Made by a program: the position numbers and the translations under genes
Shown: positions 1 to 9,525 of the stretch, one piece after another
How positions within the stretch are numbered: the stretch's first letter is position 1
Layout of the letters: every line of letters starts with the position of its first letter
The notes under the pieces: generated by a model
Database searches by the model: none
Told to the model about the DNA's origin: nothing
The model's input: the letters and a program-made list of their open reading frames with translations, nothing else
Source: Algoriphagus sp. Y33
GTDB taxonomy: Bacteria; Bacteroidota; Bacteroidia; Cytophagales; Cyclobacteriaceae
DNA length: 64,000 bases
Direction of reading: 5' to 3'
NCBI RefSeq assembly: GCF_014838715.1
Contig: NZ_CP061947.1
Span: 992,001-1,056,000 of the forward strand

Positions 1-2769
1 CATAATGCCTAAAAAAGAAGTTAAACCAAACGGATAACCTGTAATGACCAATCCTAATGCTGCACCCAAAAAACTCAACGGCATTGTCATCATTACCAAG
101 AAAACCAATTTTGGATTTTTGAATTGAAACAACAGGATAAAGAAGATAAGCAACACACCTGCAAACAACGCTTTAGCCAATGGGATATAGTTTTCTACTT
201 CGCTTTCTTCTTCGCCTCCATACGATAAGGTTGTTTGCTCTGACTTGGATATTTTTTTGATTTCTGTTTTTAAATCGGACAACACTTTATAAGGCAATAC
301 ACCACGTTTCACATCAGCACGAACGGTAATTGTTCTTGTGCCGTTTCTACGGATAATTTGCCCCTCGCTCCAATCGTTGGTAATGCTTGTTGCTATTTGT
401 CTTACAGGAACGGTTGCCCCTGTTAATGGCGATGTTACATTTTGATTGGCAATGTCGTCAAAACTGTTTTTTTGATTGGGTTCGTTCATCAGTTTTATGC
501 TTACAGGATAATCGCCCTCCCATATTGTACCGATTGGTAAGCCCGACAAACCTGCTGCTAATGATGTGGCTACTACGCCTTTGGTTAAACCTAATCGGTT
601 AGCGATTTCATCGTTTATCTGAACGCTTACGCCTTGTCGTTGATTGAGGTAATCGGTTCTTGCCCAAATAATGTTTTCGTTCTTTTCCATTATGGTTTTT
701 ACCTGCTGTGCCAATGTTTTAATGCTATCTAAATTATCCCCACTGATACGCACTTCAATCGGTGCGGTGGTACTCAACAGGTCTAATTGTTTCATTCGCA
801 CATAAGCATTCGGAAAAAGATTTCTGTAATTACTTTCATATTCGTTCAAAATGGCAAGTGCATCATCAGCCGTTTGCGTATTGACAACCAACTGAGCATA
901 ATTTTTTGAGGGAAAATTAGGTGCATAAGTGGTGTGGAAACGTGGCGAACTTGTACCAACAAATGCAGCTACATTTACAACTCGTTTGTCTTTCATCAGC
1001 ATTTGTTCCAAACTGTCGGAAACAAAAGCGGTTTGCTCTAAAGTACTTCCCTCCGGCAAATATATTTCAACGGCAAATTGATTTCTATCCACTTTCGGAA
1101 ATAACTGACGTGGCACTAATGCAAGAATGGCAACGCCTAACGCTATTGAAACAACACCTATCAGGATAGTGATTTTGGGAAGACGAAAAGCCCATTCCAA
1201 TGTACGGTCATACACTGCCTGTACACTGTCCAACAATGATTTTTTCTTCTTTTTACCTTCTTCTTTTTTAATTCCCTTTTTGATAAATACATAGCTCATA
1301 TAGGGAACAAGCAAACAAGCTATAAGCAACGAAGCAATTAATGCTACACCGATTGTGATAGGCAACGAACCTACAAAGTCGCCTACCATTCCGTCAAGGA
1401 AAAACACCATTGGAACGTAAGTAGCTATGATAGCCATTGTTGCGGAAAATACAGGGACAAACAATTCTTTGGCACTTTTCCAAGCGGCATTCCAAGGGGT
1501 TTCCTTGTGGTCTAATTTTTCAATATGTCCGTCTAAAACCACAATGGCATTGTCCACTACCATACCCAATACCACAATTAAACCTGCCAATGAAACGGTG
1601 TGCAGCTCTACGCCCAACGCATATAAAATACCTATGGTTATGAAAATTGAAATTGGAATGGTTGCCCCTGCAACTGCTGCCACACGAAAAGGTAACAACA
1701 ACATTGTTACAATAATTACTGCAAGAATGGCAATGGCAAATTCCTTTAAAAAGTGCGTAATGGAATGCCCAACCGCTTGCGGCATATCGGCTATTTTTGC
1801 TACCTGCACATCGGGCGAAATTTTACCTTTTAATGTTTGTAAAGTTTCATCTACGGTTTTACCAAAAGCAACAATGTTGTTGCCAGGTTGCATTTCCAAT
1901 GAAATCAGCAGACTGGTTGTGCCGTTGTTTTTAATGTAAGCATCGGGCTTTGGATATTCCCTTACTACACGGGCTACATCTTTTACACGGATAACATTAC
2001 CTGTGGGGTCGGTATAAACGATTTGGTTTTTGATGTCTTCTTCTGTGTTGTAAGAAGTGGGAATGTGTATGGGGGTTATCTGCTCCGCATTGTCTAATTC
2101 CCCACCATAATAAACTGCTCCCTCCAACTGTGCTGCCGCCAAAACACTAATTGGTTTTACGTTATAATAAGCCAACTTATCATTGTCGGGATAAATGGTA
2201 ATCTGTTCCTGCGTTAAGCCAAAGTGCTTTACTTTTGACACTGCTTTTATTTTTCGCAATTCGGTTTCAATCACTTTCAGTTCACGGTCAAGTTCTTTAT
2301 AGGTTTTACTATCCGATTGTACCGTCAGCAAAATAGCTGATGTGTTACCGAAATCGTTGTTGGCAATGAGGGCTAAGACCTGGGGCGGTAATTCAGCTTT
2401 CAGATTGTTCAGCCCAAATTTTATTTTATCCCAAAAGGCATCGGGGTCTTTTACACTGTTGTTTACTTCTACAAATACAATCAACATTCCCTCTTTGGAA
2501 ATGGAATAGGTTTTTTCCCTGTTCACTTCCTCAAATCCGTACAGAAAACTTTCCACTTTGGTAGCTAACTGTTCTTCTACCTGTGCTGAATTTGCTCCCG
2601 GGTAAACACCTATGATTAAGCCCTGACGAATGGTAAATTCGGGAAACTCGTTTCTTGGCATTACCAACAATGAGAATACGCCAAACAGTACTAAAATAGC
2701 CGTGATGATGATGGCTATTTGCTTATGCTTCATAGCCAATTCTATGATATTGAAATTCCTTTTTTCCAT
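1..2769 (-). CDS. RND efflux pump inner-membrane permease (C-terminus beyond window)
   Basis: Frame stays open on the minus strand from ATG at 2769 to base 1, giving 923 codons of a protein normally about 1,000-1,050 residues, so only the C-terminal end is missing. It starts with a basic segment and TM helix, then the periplasmic start typical of HAE1-type pumps (PRNEFPEF, PGANSAQVEEQLATKVE). A TM4 motif VVDNAIVVLDGHIEKLD supplies the proton-relay aspartate. Proton-driven export of toxic compounds is the expected role; the substrate cannot be read. The start lies 3 bp after the stop of the adaptor gene (2773-3801), so the two are one operon. A TetR-type operator lies upstream of that operon at 3829-3849. 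Base use is A+T-rich compared with the acrB homologue at 33451-36624, and the two pumps are not recent copies. Confidence 0.93.
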   Translation of the reverse strand, partial: MEKRNFNIIELAMKHKQIAIIITAILVLFGVFSLLVMPRNEFPEFTIRQGLIIGVYPGANSAQVEEQLATKVESFLYGFEEVNREKTYSISKEGMLIVFVEVNNSVKDPDAFWDKIKFGLNNLKAELPPQVLALIANNDFGNTSAILLTVQSDSKTYKELDRELKVIETELRKIKAVSKVKHFGLTQEQITIYPDNDKLAYYNVKPISVLAAAQLEGAVYYGGELDNAEQITPIHIPTSYNTEEDIKNQIVYTDPTGNVIRVKDVARVVREYPKPDAYIKNNGTTSLLISLEMQPGNNIVAFGKTVDETLQTLKGKISPDVQVAKIADMPQAVGHSITHFLKEFAIAILAVIIVTMLLLPFRVAAVAGATIPISIFITIGILYALGVELHTVSLAGLIVVLGMVVDNAIVVLDGHIEKLDHKETPWNAAWKSAKELFVPVFSATMAIIATYVPMVFFLDGMVGDFVGSLPITIGVALIASLLIACLLVPYMSYVFIKKGIKKEEGKKKKKSLLDSVQAVYDRTLEWAFRLPKITILIGVVSIALGVAILALVPRQLFPKVDRNQFAVEIYLPEGSTLEQTAFVSDSLEQMLMKDKRVVNVAAFVGTSSPRFHTTYAPNFPSKNYAQLVVNTQTADDALAILNEYESNYRNLFPNAYVRMKQLDLLSTTAPIEVRISGDNLDSIKTLAQQVKTIMEKNENIIWARTDYLNQRQGVSVQINDEIANRLGLTKGVVATSLAAGLSGLPIGTIWEGDYPVSIKLMNEPNQKNSFDDIANQNVTSPLTGATVPVRQIATSITNDWSEGQIIRRNGTRTITVRADVKRGVLPYKVLSDLKTEIKKISKSEQTTLSYGGEEESEVENYIPLAKALFAGVLLIFFILLFQFKNPKLVFLVMMTMPLSFLGAALGLVITGYPFGLTSFLGIM

Positions 2770-2772
2770 AGT

Positions 2773-3801
2773 TTATTTGATGATTTGGATAGGTGTGCCG
2801 TTGCTTAATTTCTGTTGCCCTGAAATGATGATGTTTGCGTTTTGCAGAACTTCGCCCTGTACCAAAACTTTGTTGTCAATCAATGCAATGGTTTTTACAG
2901 CTATTTTTTCTGCTTTTCCGTTTTGCTCAACATAGATAAATTGATTGCCGTATACATCGTTTTGCAAGGCTTTGTTTGAAATTAAACTGCCCGAACGTTT
3001 GTCTTGTGCGGTAGTTTGAACGGAACAAATCATTCCGGGCTTTATATCGCCTGTTGTGTTTTGAACTTCAATTTTTACAGGATAGGTATGTGATAAAATA
3101 TCCGCCGATACGCCAATTTCTTTTATTGTTCCTGTTACAGTTTTATCAATGGCAGTGATAGTAATTTGTGCATTTTCTCCTTTTTTGAATTGGCTTATTT
3201 CGTTTTCAGAAACAGGGATTTTGACGTAAACGGTTTGTATGTTCAGCAACTCCAGTACTGTCACTGATGGTACTACATTCATACCTGCCTGTACATTTTT
3301 CTTTCCAATCACACCACTTGCAGGTGCATACAGGTAGCAATCGCTGATGCTTTTTTGTGCAATGGCTACGGCTGCTTTTGCCTGTGCCAAACCTGTTTCC
3401 ACTTCTATCCATTTTATTTCGGGCAATGTGCCGTTTTCTTTCATTGGCTTCATTCTCCGGTAAGCGTCTTCTGCCTGTTGCTGGCTTGCTAATGCTACTT
3501 GATAGGCGTTTTGTGCATTGGAAGCATTGACTTTGGCTAACAACTGTCCTTTCCTTACGTTTTGCCCCTCCTCAACAAATATTTCAGTAATTGTCCCCAT
3601 TGTGGCAAAACTTAAAGCTGTTGTTTTTTGGGCTTCTACCACACCCGAATAGCCCGATTGAATAAGCCCTGTGTAGCTTGTGGGCTGTTCCGTTTGAACA
3701 TTGATTACATTGTTTTTTTCTGCGGTTTGCTCCTTCTCTTTGTGTGAGCAACTTGCTAATACAAGTATTCCCGCTAATGCTAAATAATTTACTTTATTCA
3801 T
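2773..3801 (-). CDS. RND pump periplasmic adaptor (HlyD/MFP family lipoprotein)
   Basis: The 342-residue protein has an N-terminal lipoprotein signal with lipobox LASC (Cys about residue 18). It then shows a split biotinyl-lipoyl-like hairpin domain (IFVEEGQNVRKGQLLAKV and later APASGVIGKKNVQAGMNV), an alpha-helical hairpin around residues 105-150, and a beta-barrel domain (ISQFKKGENAQITI). That is the standard order for RND membrane-fusion adaptors linking the inner-membrane pump to a TolC-type channel. No TolC gene is in the visible part of the operon; it may follow the permease beyond base 1. Start ATG at 3801 is 28 bp from an upstream 21-bp inverted repeat that also precedes the TetR gene at 8919-9518. 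Confidence 0.93.
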   Translation of the reverse strand: MNKVNYLALAGILVLASCSHKEKEQTAEKNNVINVQTEQPTSYTGLIQSGYSGVVEAQKTTALSFATMGTITEIFVEEGQNVRKGQLLAKVNASNAQNAYQVALASQQQAEDAYRRMKPMKENGTLPEIKWIEVETGLAQAKAAVAIAQKSISDCYLYAPASGVIGKKNVQAGMNVVPSVTVLELLNIQTVYVKIPVSENEISQFKKGENAQITITAIDKTVTGTIKEIGVSADILSHTYPVKIEVQNTTGDIKPGMICSVQTTAQDKRSGSLISNKALQNDVYGNQFIYVEQNGKAEKIAVKTIALIDNKVLVQGEVLQNANIIISGQQKLSNGTPIQIIK

Positions 3802-3828
3802 TGTTTTGTTTTTTTAATTTTACTATTT

Positions 3829-3849
3829 GACTAAATACGTTTTTTAGTC
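3829..3849. promoter_or_regulatory. Operator copy 1: TetR-type inverted repeat before the efflux operon
   Basis: This 21-bp inverted repeat GACTAAA-N7-TTTAGTC has perfect 7-bp arms. It lies 28 bp upstream of the adaptor start, and extra TTTTTGACT half-sites occur at about 3851-3859 and 3892-3901. The same layout recurs at 8873-8893 and 9526-9546. A dyad of this spacing is expected for a TetR-family dimer; assignment to the TetR at 8919-9518 is inference from the copy directly before that gene. Confidence 0.75.
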
Positions 3850-3913
3850 GGTTTTTGACTCAAAAAAAATGCTCCGAAAAGCACATTCTTTTTTTTTTTG
3901 ACTATACCCTTGA

Positions 3914-4114
3914 TTAAAATTTCAACCAGCATACCTGCTTTGTCCTCCAAAACTTTATTCTTGTTATTTTTTCATCTTTCTCCGGCATACGTTTTTTATA
4001 ATATTTTGAACTTGGTGAGCGTCCCATTATCCGGCACACCTTAGCATAACTTACATCCGGTCTTTTCTCCACGATATAAGCAATACAACGCTCTTTTTGA
4101 TAAGGTGTTACCAC
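3914..4114 (-). pseudogene. IS3-family OrfB transposase, truncated N-terminal fragment
   Basis: The frame begins with a GTG codon overlapping the OrfA stop, as in IS3 elements where OrfB is made by -1 frameshifting. About 50 residues look like OrfB start sequence (VTPYQKERCIAYIVEKRPDV, MGRSPSSKYYKKRMPEK). The frame then runs into unrelated residues and stops. The DDE catalytic region (about 230 residues) is absent, so this cannot be a working transposase. The break falls next to the promoter region of the efflux operon. Confidence 0.8.
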
Positions 4115-4373
4115 TTTTTTGAGTTGATCTCCTTCAAAATATCAATCGAAATCTGCTGATCTGCTACGATACGCTTGAGGCGGGCATTTTCCGATTCCAG
4201 CTCCTTCACCCGCTGAAGTTCCGAGAGGGTCATACCGCCATATTTGCTTTTCCAGTTATAGAATGTCTGTTCGGAAATACCGTATTCCCGGCAGATCTCC
4301 ACCCTTTACTGCCTCCCTGCTGGCTCTGCAGCACCTTTAAAATCTGAGTTTCTGTAAATCTTGATTTTTTCAT
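4108..4373 (-). pseudogene. IS3-family OrfA transposase, frameshifted
   Basis: Reading from ATG at 4373 gives MKKSRFTETQILKVLQSQQ, the usual N-terminus of IS3/IS911-type OrfA. The frame is lost at about 4302-4306, and the next frame continues correctly with EICREYGISEQTFYNWKSKY (helix-turn-helix) followed by a leucine-zipper-like ELESENARLKRIVADQQ. One indel therefore splits an otherwise complete OrfA of about 88 residues. With the truncated OrfB this is a dead IS3 remnant. No terminal repeats could be identified. Confidence 0.82.
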
Positions 4374-4867
4374 TGTTTTTTCCTGACGTTAAAATTATTA
4401 CTCTAAATCTAAACTTTCTGAAAAAAGCAGCCATGTACCGATATATTTCAGTAGCACATCAATTACACTTGCTCGCTGCCTATACCGTACAACGGTTAAG
4501 AATAACTATGTCCTGTGTTTTCTATCATCAAGGATATCGTTTTAGATGGATTATTTATAGCAAATTCTGGAACATAAAATGTTCTCCGATACTATATAAA
4601 GTATTATAAATAATAGAATTAGAATTACAACGGGTAAATTATTCTAGTGTCCAATAAAAACTATTAGAATAAGCCATTTCGAATATTAATAAACTATTTT
4701 TTGGAATTTACAACTAACAAAAATCTGATCTACAGGGAACGTAATAAGACTTTTGATGAGGCGAGAAAAAAATAATAGTAGCTAATAACAAAATTAACCT
4801 ATTCTAACAGTTTCATATATTTATTATGGGGGGTGTTAATTACTGTATTAAGATTCTAATCTTTACA
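4374..4867. other. Gene-free A+T-rich spacer beside the IS3 remnant
   Basis: About 490 bp with no convincing reading frame. It separates the IS3 remnant from the 3' end of the oxidoreductase operon and is probably partly debris of the insertion. No clear hairpin terminator or promoter was found. Confidence 0.5.
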
Positions 4868-5626
4868 TTAATGTATGGTCATACCGCCATCTACAATATG
4901 TTCTTGCCCTGTAATAAATGAGGCTTCTTCTGATGCTAGAAACACTACAATACCTGTTAAATCCCTTGTTTCTGAAATTCTACCCAACGGTATTTCATCT
5001 AAAGCACTTCTTCCTTCTTTGGATGCATCTTTATCGGTAGCTTCTATCATCATAGGTGTAAGTACAAAACCTGGATGCATGGAGTTTACCCGTATGTTTT
5101 TTGGTCCATACTCAAAGGCAACAGCTTTGGTCATGCCTCTAATAGCAAATTTACTGGCCATATAAGCAATATTTGGGAATCCAAAACAGGCAACAATTCC
5201 TGCTATGGATGATACATTGATTATTGAGCCTACTCCAGCTTTCAACATTGAAGGGATGACAGCTTGCATCCCCAACAGAATGCTGTGCTGGTTAATATCA
5301 ATGACTTTAAGGTAGTCTTCATATTTAAGTTCCATTACACCAGCTACTGGACCTAAAATCCCTGCATTGTTTACCAAGACATTGATATTACCAAATTTGG
5401 CTTCGCCCTGTTTTACTGCATTTTCCCAATCTTTCACATTGGTAACATCCAGCTTCACAAAAAGTGCATTTTCGCCTAGTTCTTTGGCTAAAGCTTCACC
5501 CATTTCTTCTCTGACATCTGCTAAGATGACTTTAGCTCCTTGGTTGATAAATTCTCTAGCATGGGCTTCTCCCATTCCTCTTGATGCGCCTGTTATAAGG
5601 GCAACTTTGTTTTCTAATCTATTCAT
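4868..5626 (-). CDS. Short-chain dehydrogenase/reductase (classical SDR)
   Basis: A 252-residue classical SDR. The nucleotide-binding motif TGASRGMG is at residues 12-19, NNAG at 86-89, the catalytic Ser in NVSS near 140, and the YxxxK pair at Tyr155/Lys159. Asp at the end of beta2 (ILADVRE) favours NAD over NADP. Sequence type resembles 3-alpha/20-beta-hydroxysteroid and secondary-alcohol dehydrogenases, but the substrate is not determinable. It is the last gene of a minus-strand set (SDR, Zn-ADH, HSL-type esterase, SDR) lying 104 bp after the esterase. Confidence 0.9.
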   Translation of the reverse strand: MNRLENKVALITGASRGMGEAHAREFINQGAKVILADVREEMGEALAKELGENALFVKLDVTNVKDWENAVKQGEAKFGNINVLVNNAGILGPVAGVMELKYEDYLKVIDINQHSILLGMQAVIPSMLKAGVGSIINVSSIAGIVACFGFPNIAYMASKFAIRGMTKAVAFEYGPKNIRVNSMHPGFVLTPMMIEATDKDASKEGRSALDEIPLGRISETRDLTGIVVFLASEEASFITGQEHIVDGGMTIH

Positions 5627-5730
5627 TTTAATTATATTTAATTATTAAAATATTACTATATATGTTGCTACAACTCTTAGATCATTCACAGTAGAGTGTG
5701 TTGTCTTTTTTGCCCCTTTAAACGATTATA

Positions 5731-6690
5731 CTATATATATTTATCATAAAATTCTGCATACGAATTGTATGTAAAATCAAGAGCATCTTTCCCTACACCT
5801 TTATTACCTAGAATAATATCAAAACCATGGTAGCAGGTTTTATAAAATTTGAAGATTACCGGGATGTTTTCTCTTTTCAAACTTTCTACATAGTTTATCG
5901 TTTCATCTCTAAATGGTTCTAAGCCACCTACAAAAGTTATAGCAGGTGGCAGGTCTCTATAGTTGGTATTTCTGGCAGGAGCGGCATAGGAAGGTATTTT
6001 TGCCCCACTTTTTGATAAATCTCTTAGATATAATTTCCAAGCAAAATTATTGGAATCGGAATTCCATAAAGGAACATCCATATCCCTGCCTGATTCTGTA
6101 ATAGCCCTATCATCGATCATAGGATAAATAGGCATTTGAAATGCCACATTTACATCCTTGGTATCTCTGATTTTTAGGGTTACAGCTGCGGCCAATCCTC
6201 CACCGGCACTGTGCCCGGCAATAATAAATTTGTCTTTGGTAATTCCTAGTTTGTCAATATTATCTTTTATCCATAATAAGGTATCGTAGCAATCATTAAA
6301 AGCTGCTGGATAAGGGTCATTAACTGCTTTCCTATAATCTGGGGCTACTATAATACAGGGTCTCTTTTTAATAAAGGATTCATAATAATTTCTATACTCT
6401 TCAGGAGTTCCGATAACCAATCCGCCCCCATGGCAGTATAGCATTACTGGTAACTTTTCTTTTTGATTTAAAGGTTTAAATATTCTTACTCGAATTTTTG
6501 GGCCATTATTATTACTGTGTATGAATATTTCTTGACAATCTAAACCATCGATACCTTTGCCTTTAACAAGTTTAGTTCGAAGATCCATCAGCTTGATTCC
6601 CCATTTTTTGGTTAATAAGTACGCTACAATTTTAAGAGGATAAAAAAGGGTCTTTAGATCCTGATGAACCATTTCTTTAGTTACTTTCAT
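5731..6690 (-). CDS. Alpha/beta hydrolase, HSL family (family IV esterase/lipase)
   Basis: A 319-residue cytoplasmic hydrolase without signal peptide. The oxyanion-hole motif HGGG is at residues 87-90, the nucleophile Ser161 in GHSAGG, and the likely triad partners are Asp262 (PFRDE) and His288 (CYHGF). These are the hallmarks of the hormone-sensitive-lipase family acting on short-chain esters. Placed between Zn-alcohol dehydrogenase and SDR genes on the same strand, it may release an alcohol that the dehydrogenases then oxidise; this pathway is inference. Spacing of 121 bp to the upstream gene leaves room for a separate promoter. Confidence 0.9.
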   Translation of the reverse strand: MKVTKEMVHQDLKTLFYPLKIVAYLLTKKWGIKLMDLRTKLVKGKGIDGLDCQEIFIHSNNNGPKIRVRIFKPLNQKEKLPVMLYCHGGGLVIGTPEEYRNYYESFIKKRPCIIVAPDYRKAVNDPYPAAFNDCYDTLLWIKDNIDKLGITKDKFIIAGHSAGGGLAAAVTLKIRDTKDVNVAFQMPIYPMIDDRAITESGRDMDVPLWNSDSNNFAWKLYLRDLSKSGAKIPSYAAPARNTNYRDLPPAITFVGGLEPFRDETINYVESLKRENIPVIFKFYKTCYHGFDIILGNKGVGKDALDFTYNSYAEFYDKYI

Positions 6691-6811
6691 TTGTTCCTAA
6701 TTTATCTTTTAAATGACTGTTAGCTCAAAATTCCAATAGAAGATACCATATTCAGTACCCACAACAGCCACTTTGGTCTAATAAAAATTATTTAAGAGTG
6801 TCTTCAATAGC

Positions 6812-7912
6812 TTAAAAGGAAGTAACCACCGAACGTCCTATAATTTTTCCTTCATCAAGCTCATCATAAGCTCTTTGAATATCATCGATGTTAATTTCCT
6901 GATGAATGAGATCATCTAAATTCATCCGTCCTTGTAAATAAAGGTTGGCATACATAGGAATATCCCTTTTCAAGTTGGAAGACCCCATCATTACGCCTTC
7001 CAGTTTTCTGCCTGGTATGATAAAATCGACCGTTCCGTCAACTTCTGTTTGAACTCCTGGAGTATGCATACCAATGAGGTAAGCACTGCCTCCTCGTTTT
7101 GCCATAGAAAGAGCTTGTTTGGATGTTACTGGCAAGCCAATAACTTCAAAAGCAGCATCTACTCCAACTCCGGTAATTTCCATAACCTTAGCAATTGGGT
7201 CTTCATTTTTGGAATTGATGATATGGGTGGCTCCAAATTTTTTAGAAAACTCTAATTTATCATCCTGAATATCTACCACAATTATGGTTGTAGCACCAGC
7301 TATTTTAGCTCCTGAAACGGCATTTAAGCCTACGCCACCCGCCCCAATTATTGCAACCGAATCTCCTGGACGAACTTTGGCAGTATTGATTATGGCACCA
7401 GCTCCTGTTACGGTACCACATCCTAAAAGACAGGCTTGAGCAAAGGGCATTTCCTTAGGGATTTTAGCCAATTGATTTTGATGGACGAGTGCTTTTTCAG
7501 CAAAACCTCCTAAACCGAAAGCCTGTGTTAAACTGCTACCATCTTTCATACTTAATCTTGGTTTATCACCTGGTTTTCTGAGTGTTTTCTCAGGATGCTG
7601 GCAGGTATGTGTATGACCAGACAAACAAGATTCACATTCTCCACAATATTGAATTAAACATCCAACTACATGGTCACCAACCTGAAACTCTGTTACTCTA
7701 TTTCCCACACTTTCTACAACACCAGCAAGTTCATGCCCCATTACTATAGGAAAAGGATATAAACCAAAATCATTTTGTTGCAAGTGGGCATCAGAATGAC
7801 ATAATCCTGATGCTTTTACATTAATTAACACTTCGTGTTCCATTGGCGAATCTATCTCTGCTTCTTTGGTAACGAATGGCGTTTTTACTTTTTCTACTAT
7901 TGATATTTTCAT
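6812..7912 (-). CDS. Zinc-dependent alcohol dehydrogenase (MDR superfamily)
   Basis: A 366-residue medium-chain dehydrogenase. Catalytic zinc ligands are Cys38, His60 (GHELAG) and Cys165 (LLGCGTVTG). Structural zinc cysteines are 90, 93, 96 and 104 (CGECESCLSGHTHTC). The Rossmann motif GAGGVG is at 190-195, and the acidic VVDIQ after beta2 suggests NAD. It is of the class-III/benzyl-alcohol dehydrogenase type and would oxidise a primary alcohol to the aldehyde. It lies 32 bp after the upstream SDR, so they are probably co-transcribed. Confidence 0.92.
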   Translation of the reverse strand: MKISIVEKVKTPFVTKEAEIDSPMEHEVLINVKASGLCHSDAHLQQNDFGLYPFPIVMGHELAGVVESVGNRVTEFQVGDHVVGCLIQYCGECESCLSGHTHTCQHPEKTLRKPGDKPRLSMKDGSSLTQAFGLGGFAEKALVHQNQLAKIPKEMPFAQACLLGCGTVTGAGAIINTAKVRPGDSVAIIGAGGVGLNAVSGAKIAGATTIIVVDIQDDKLEFSKKFGATHIINSKNEDPIAKVMEITGVGVDAAFEVIGLPVTSKQALSMAKRGGSAYLIGMHTPGVQTEVDGTVDFIIPGRKLEGVMMGSSNLKRDIPMYANLYLQGRMNLDDLIHQEINIDDIQRAYDELDEGKIIGRSVVTSF

Positions 7913-7944
7913 CTCCGATATTTTTAAATTTTTAAATTTTTAAA

Positions 7945-8700
7945 TTACTGTGCTATCCAACCACCATCAACTGGTAGTGCTATTCCTGTTATAAAAGAGG
8001 CATCATCCGAACATAAAAAAACAGCCGCATTAGCAATTTCTTCGGGAGTTCCCAAACGACCAATAACTTGCTGTGCTGCAATTTGGGCCTCAAGTACATT
8101 ATCTCCTCCTACGGTTCGTTCAAACATCGGAGTTTTAATACCTCCAGGGCAAATAGCATTTACCCTCAATCCTTGTTTTGCATAATCAACTGCAGTGGTC
8201 TTGGTCAACCCTACTACACCATGTTTTGATGCCACATAGATTGGAAGAGTAGGAACGGCTACCAACCCTGCAGCTGATGCCGTATTTACAATTGATCCCT
8301 TGCCATTTTTTAGCATTTCCGGAATCTCGTATTTCATACATAGCCAAACACCTTTTAAATTGATGTTCATCAACCTATCAAACTCTTCAGAAGTAGTTTC
8401 AGCTATAGGAGCTACTTTTCCTTCTATACCTGCATTGTTAAAAGCAAAATCTAATTTACCATAGGTAGATACTGTTTTTTCAACCATGGACTTCACATCC
8501 ATTTCCTTTGAAACATCACATTTAATGTAAATGGCTTCGCCGCCTTCTGCTTTAATTAATTGGATAGTTTCACTGGCATCTACGACATCAGCAACAACTA
8601 CTTTGGCCCCTTCCTTAGCAAAGGCTAATGCACTTGCGCGACCCATTCCGGTAGCACCACCAGTTACAATTCCAACTTTGTTTTCAAGTTTCTTTTTCAT
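7945..8700 (-). CDS. Short-chain dehydrogenase/reductase, first gene of the operon
   Basis: A 251-residue classical SDR with TGGATGMG (residues 13-20), NNAG near 89-92, and Tyr155/Lys159 in the YxxxK motif. The C-terminus has the FITGIALPVDGG motif of glucose-dehydrogenase-like SDRs. VVADV after beta2 suggests NAD. It heads the minus-strand oxidoreductase operon. A 21-bp inverted repeat at 8873-8893, about 170 bp upstream, matches the operator before the adjacent tetR gene. Confidence 0.9.
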   Translation of the reverse strand: MKKKLENKVGIVTGGATGMGRASALAFAKEGAKVVVADVVDASETIQLIKAEGGEAIYIKCDVSKEMDVKSMVEKTVSTYGKLDFAFNNAGIEGKVAPIAETTSEEFDRLMNINLKGVWLCMKYEIPEMLKNGKGSIVNTASAAGLVAVPTLPIYVASKHGVVGLTKTTAVDYAKQGLRVNAICPGGIKTPMFERTVGGDNVLEAQIAAQQVIGRLGTPEEIANAAVFLCSDDASFITGIALPVDGGWIAQ

Positions 8701-8872
8701 AATTTTTTGATTTTTATTTGATTTTAAATTTTGTTATCTGTATTTAAAAATTATACTCCAAGTGCTTTTTTGAAATTGGCAAAATTTCTGTTTTAATTAA
8801 TTCTTCGTTTTTCATATTCATTAGAAGTAGAATACAAATTTGGCAGTAGGATTTTAATATAAAAAACATTTT

Positions 8873-8893
8873 GACTAAATAAGTTTTTTGGTC
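8873..8893. promoter_or_regulatory. Operator copy 2: TetR-type inverted repeat before the oxidoreductase operon
   Basis: GACTAAA-N7-TTTGGTC has one mismatch between arms and the same 7-7-7 layout as the sites at 3829 and 9526. It sits between the tetR stop (8919) and the SDR start (8700), the expected place to control the SDR-ADH-esterase-SDR set. Confidence 0.75.
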
Positions 8894-8918
8894 GAAATAC
8901 GGTTAAAAAAAAATTGCT

Positions 8919-9518
8919 CTATCTCTTAATGCCATTGATTAAAACAGATACTAACAACTCTGCTTTATCTGCCAATGATTTGAATTTATTGTTTATTAAA
9001 ATATCCATTTCAATACCTCTTACGCAACTTACCAGAAGTTCACTCAACGTTTCAATTTCCATGGTAATTTCTTTAGTGAAAAAGTTAGCTTTTACACCCT
9101 TTCTTAAAATAGAACTCAAAAGATTCTTCTCTTCATTATCATATCTATTCCGAAGATTGGTGAAATCTTTATTAAACCTGCCCTCTAAATCATTTTCTAT
9201 GGCAAAGCGGTATAAATTGGTTTTTTCTTGTAGGGTTTTAATTTTGGTTACGATGTAAGTCTTTAGCATGTCAATTTCGTTGGTTTCTTTATTAACAGCT
9301 TTCTTAACAGTTTGAAAGAATTCATCCATTTCAAGGTTTATAACCGCATTAAAAATCTCGTTTTTATCCTTAAAATAATAGTATAAAGTGCTTTTACCCT
9401 TACCAGCCGACTTTGCAATATCCTCCATGGTGGTTTTGTTTAAACCATATTGCTGAATTAGTTTTTTAGCGCCATTTATGATGTCCTGAACAATAATTTC
9501 TTCTTTTTCCATTATCAT
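8919..9518 (-). CDS. TetR/AcrR-family transcriptional repressor
   Basis: A 199-residue protein (start at 9518, or Met3 at 9512). The N-terminal TetR helix-turn-helix is clear: GAKKLIQQYGLNKTTMEDIA, then GKGKSTLYYYFKDKNEIFNA at residues 38-57. The C-terminal two thirds are helical and should bind an inducer. A 21-bp dyad lies 8 bp upstream of the start, so autorepression is likely. Matching dyads precede the oxidoreductase operon and the RND operon. The inducer is probably a small hydrophobic compound handled by both. Confidence 0.93.
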   Translation of the reverse strand: MIMEKEEIIVQDIINGAKKLIQQYGLNKTTMEDIAKSAGKGKSTLYYYFKDKNEIFNAVINLEMDEFFQTVKKAVNKETNEIDMLKTYIVTKIKTLQEKTNLYRFAIENDLEGRFNKDFTNLRNRYDNEEKNLLSSILRKGVKANFFTKEITMEIETLSELLVSCVRGIEMDILINNKFKSLADKAELLVSVLINGIKR

Positions 9519-9525
9519 ACTTTTT

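Noticed and set aside
1427..1939. 170-codon plus-strand open frame
   Set aside because: Antisense to the RND permease, which has an unbroken and well-recognised frame on the minus strand.
4361..4609. 82-codon plus-strand frame beside the IS remnant
   Set aside because: Overlaps the OrfA start on the opposite strand and shows no protein-like pattern.
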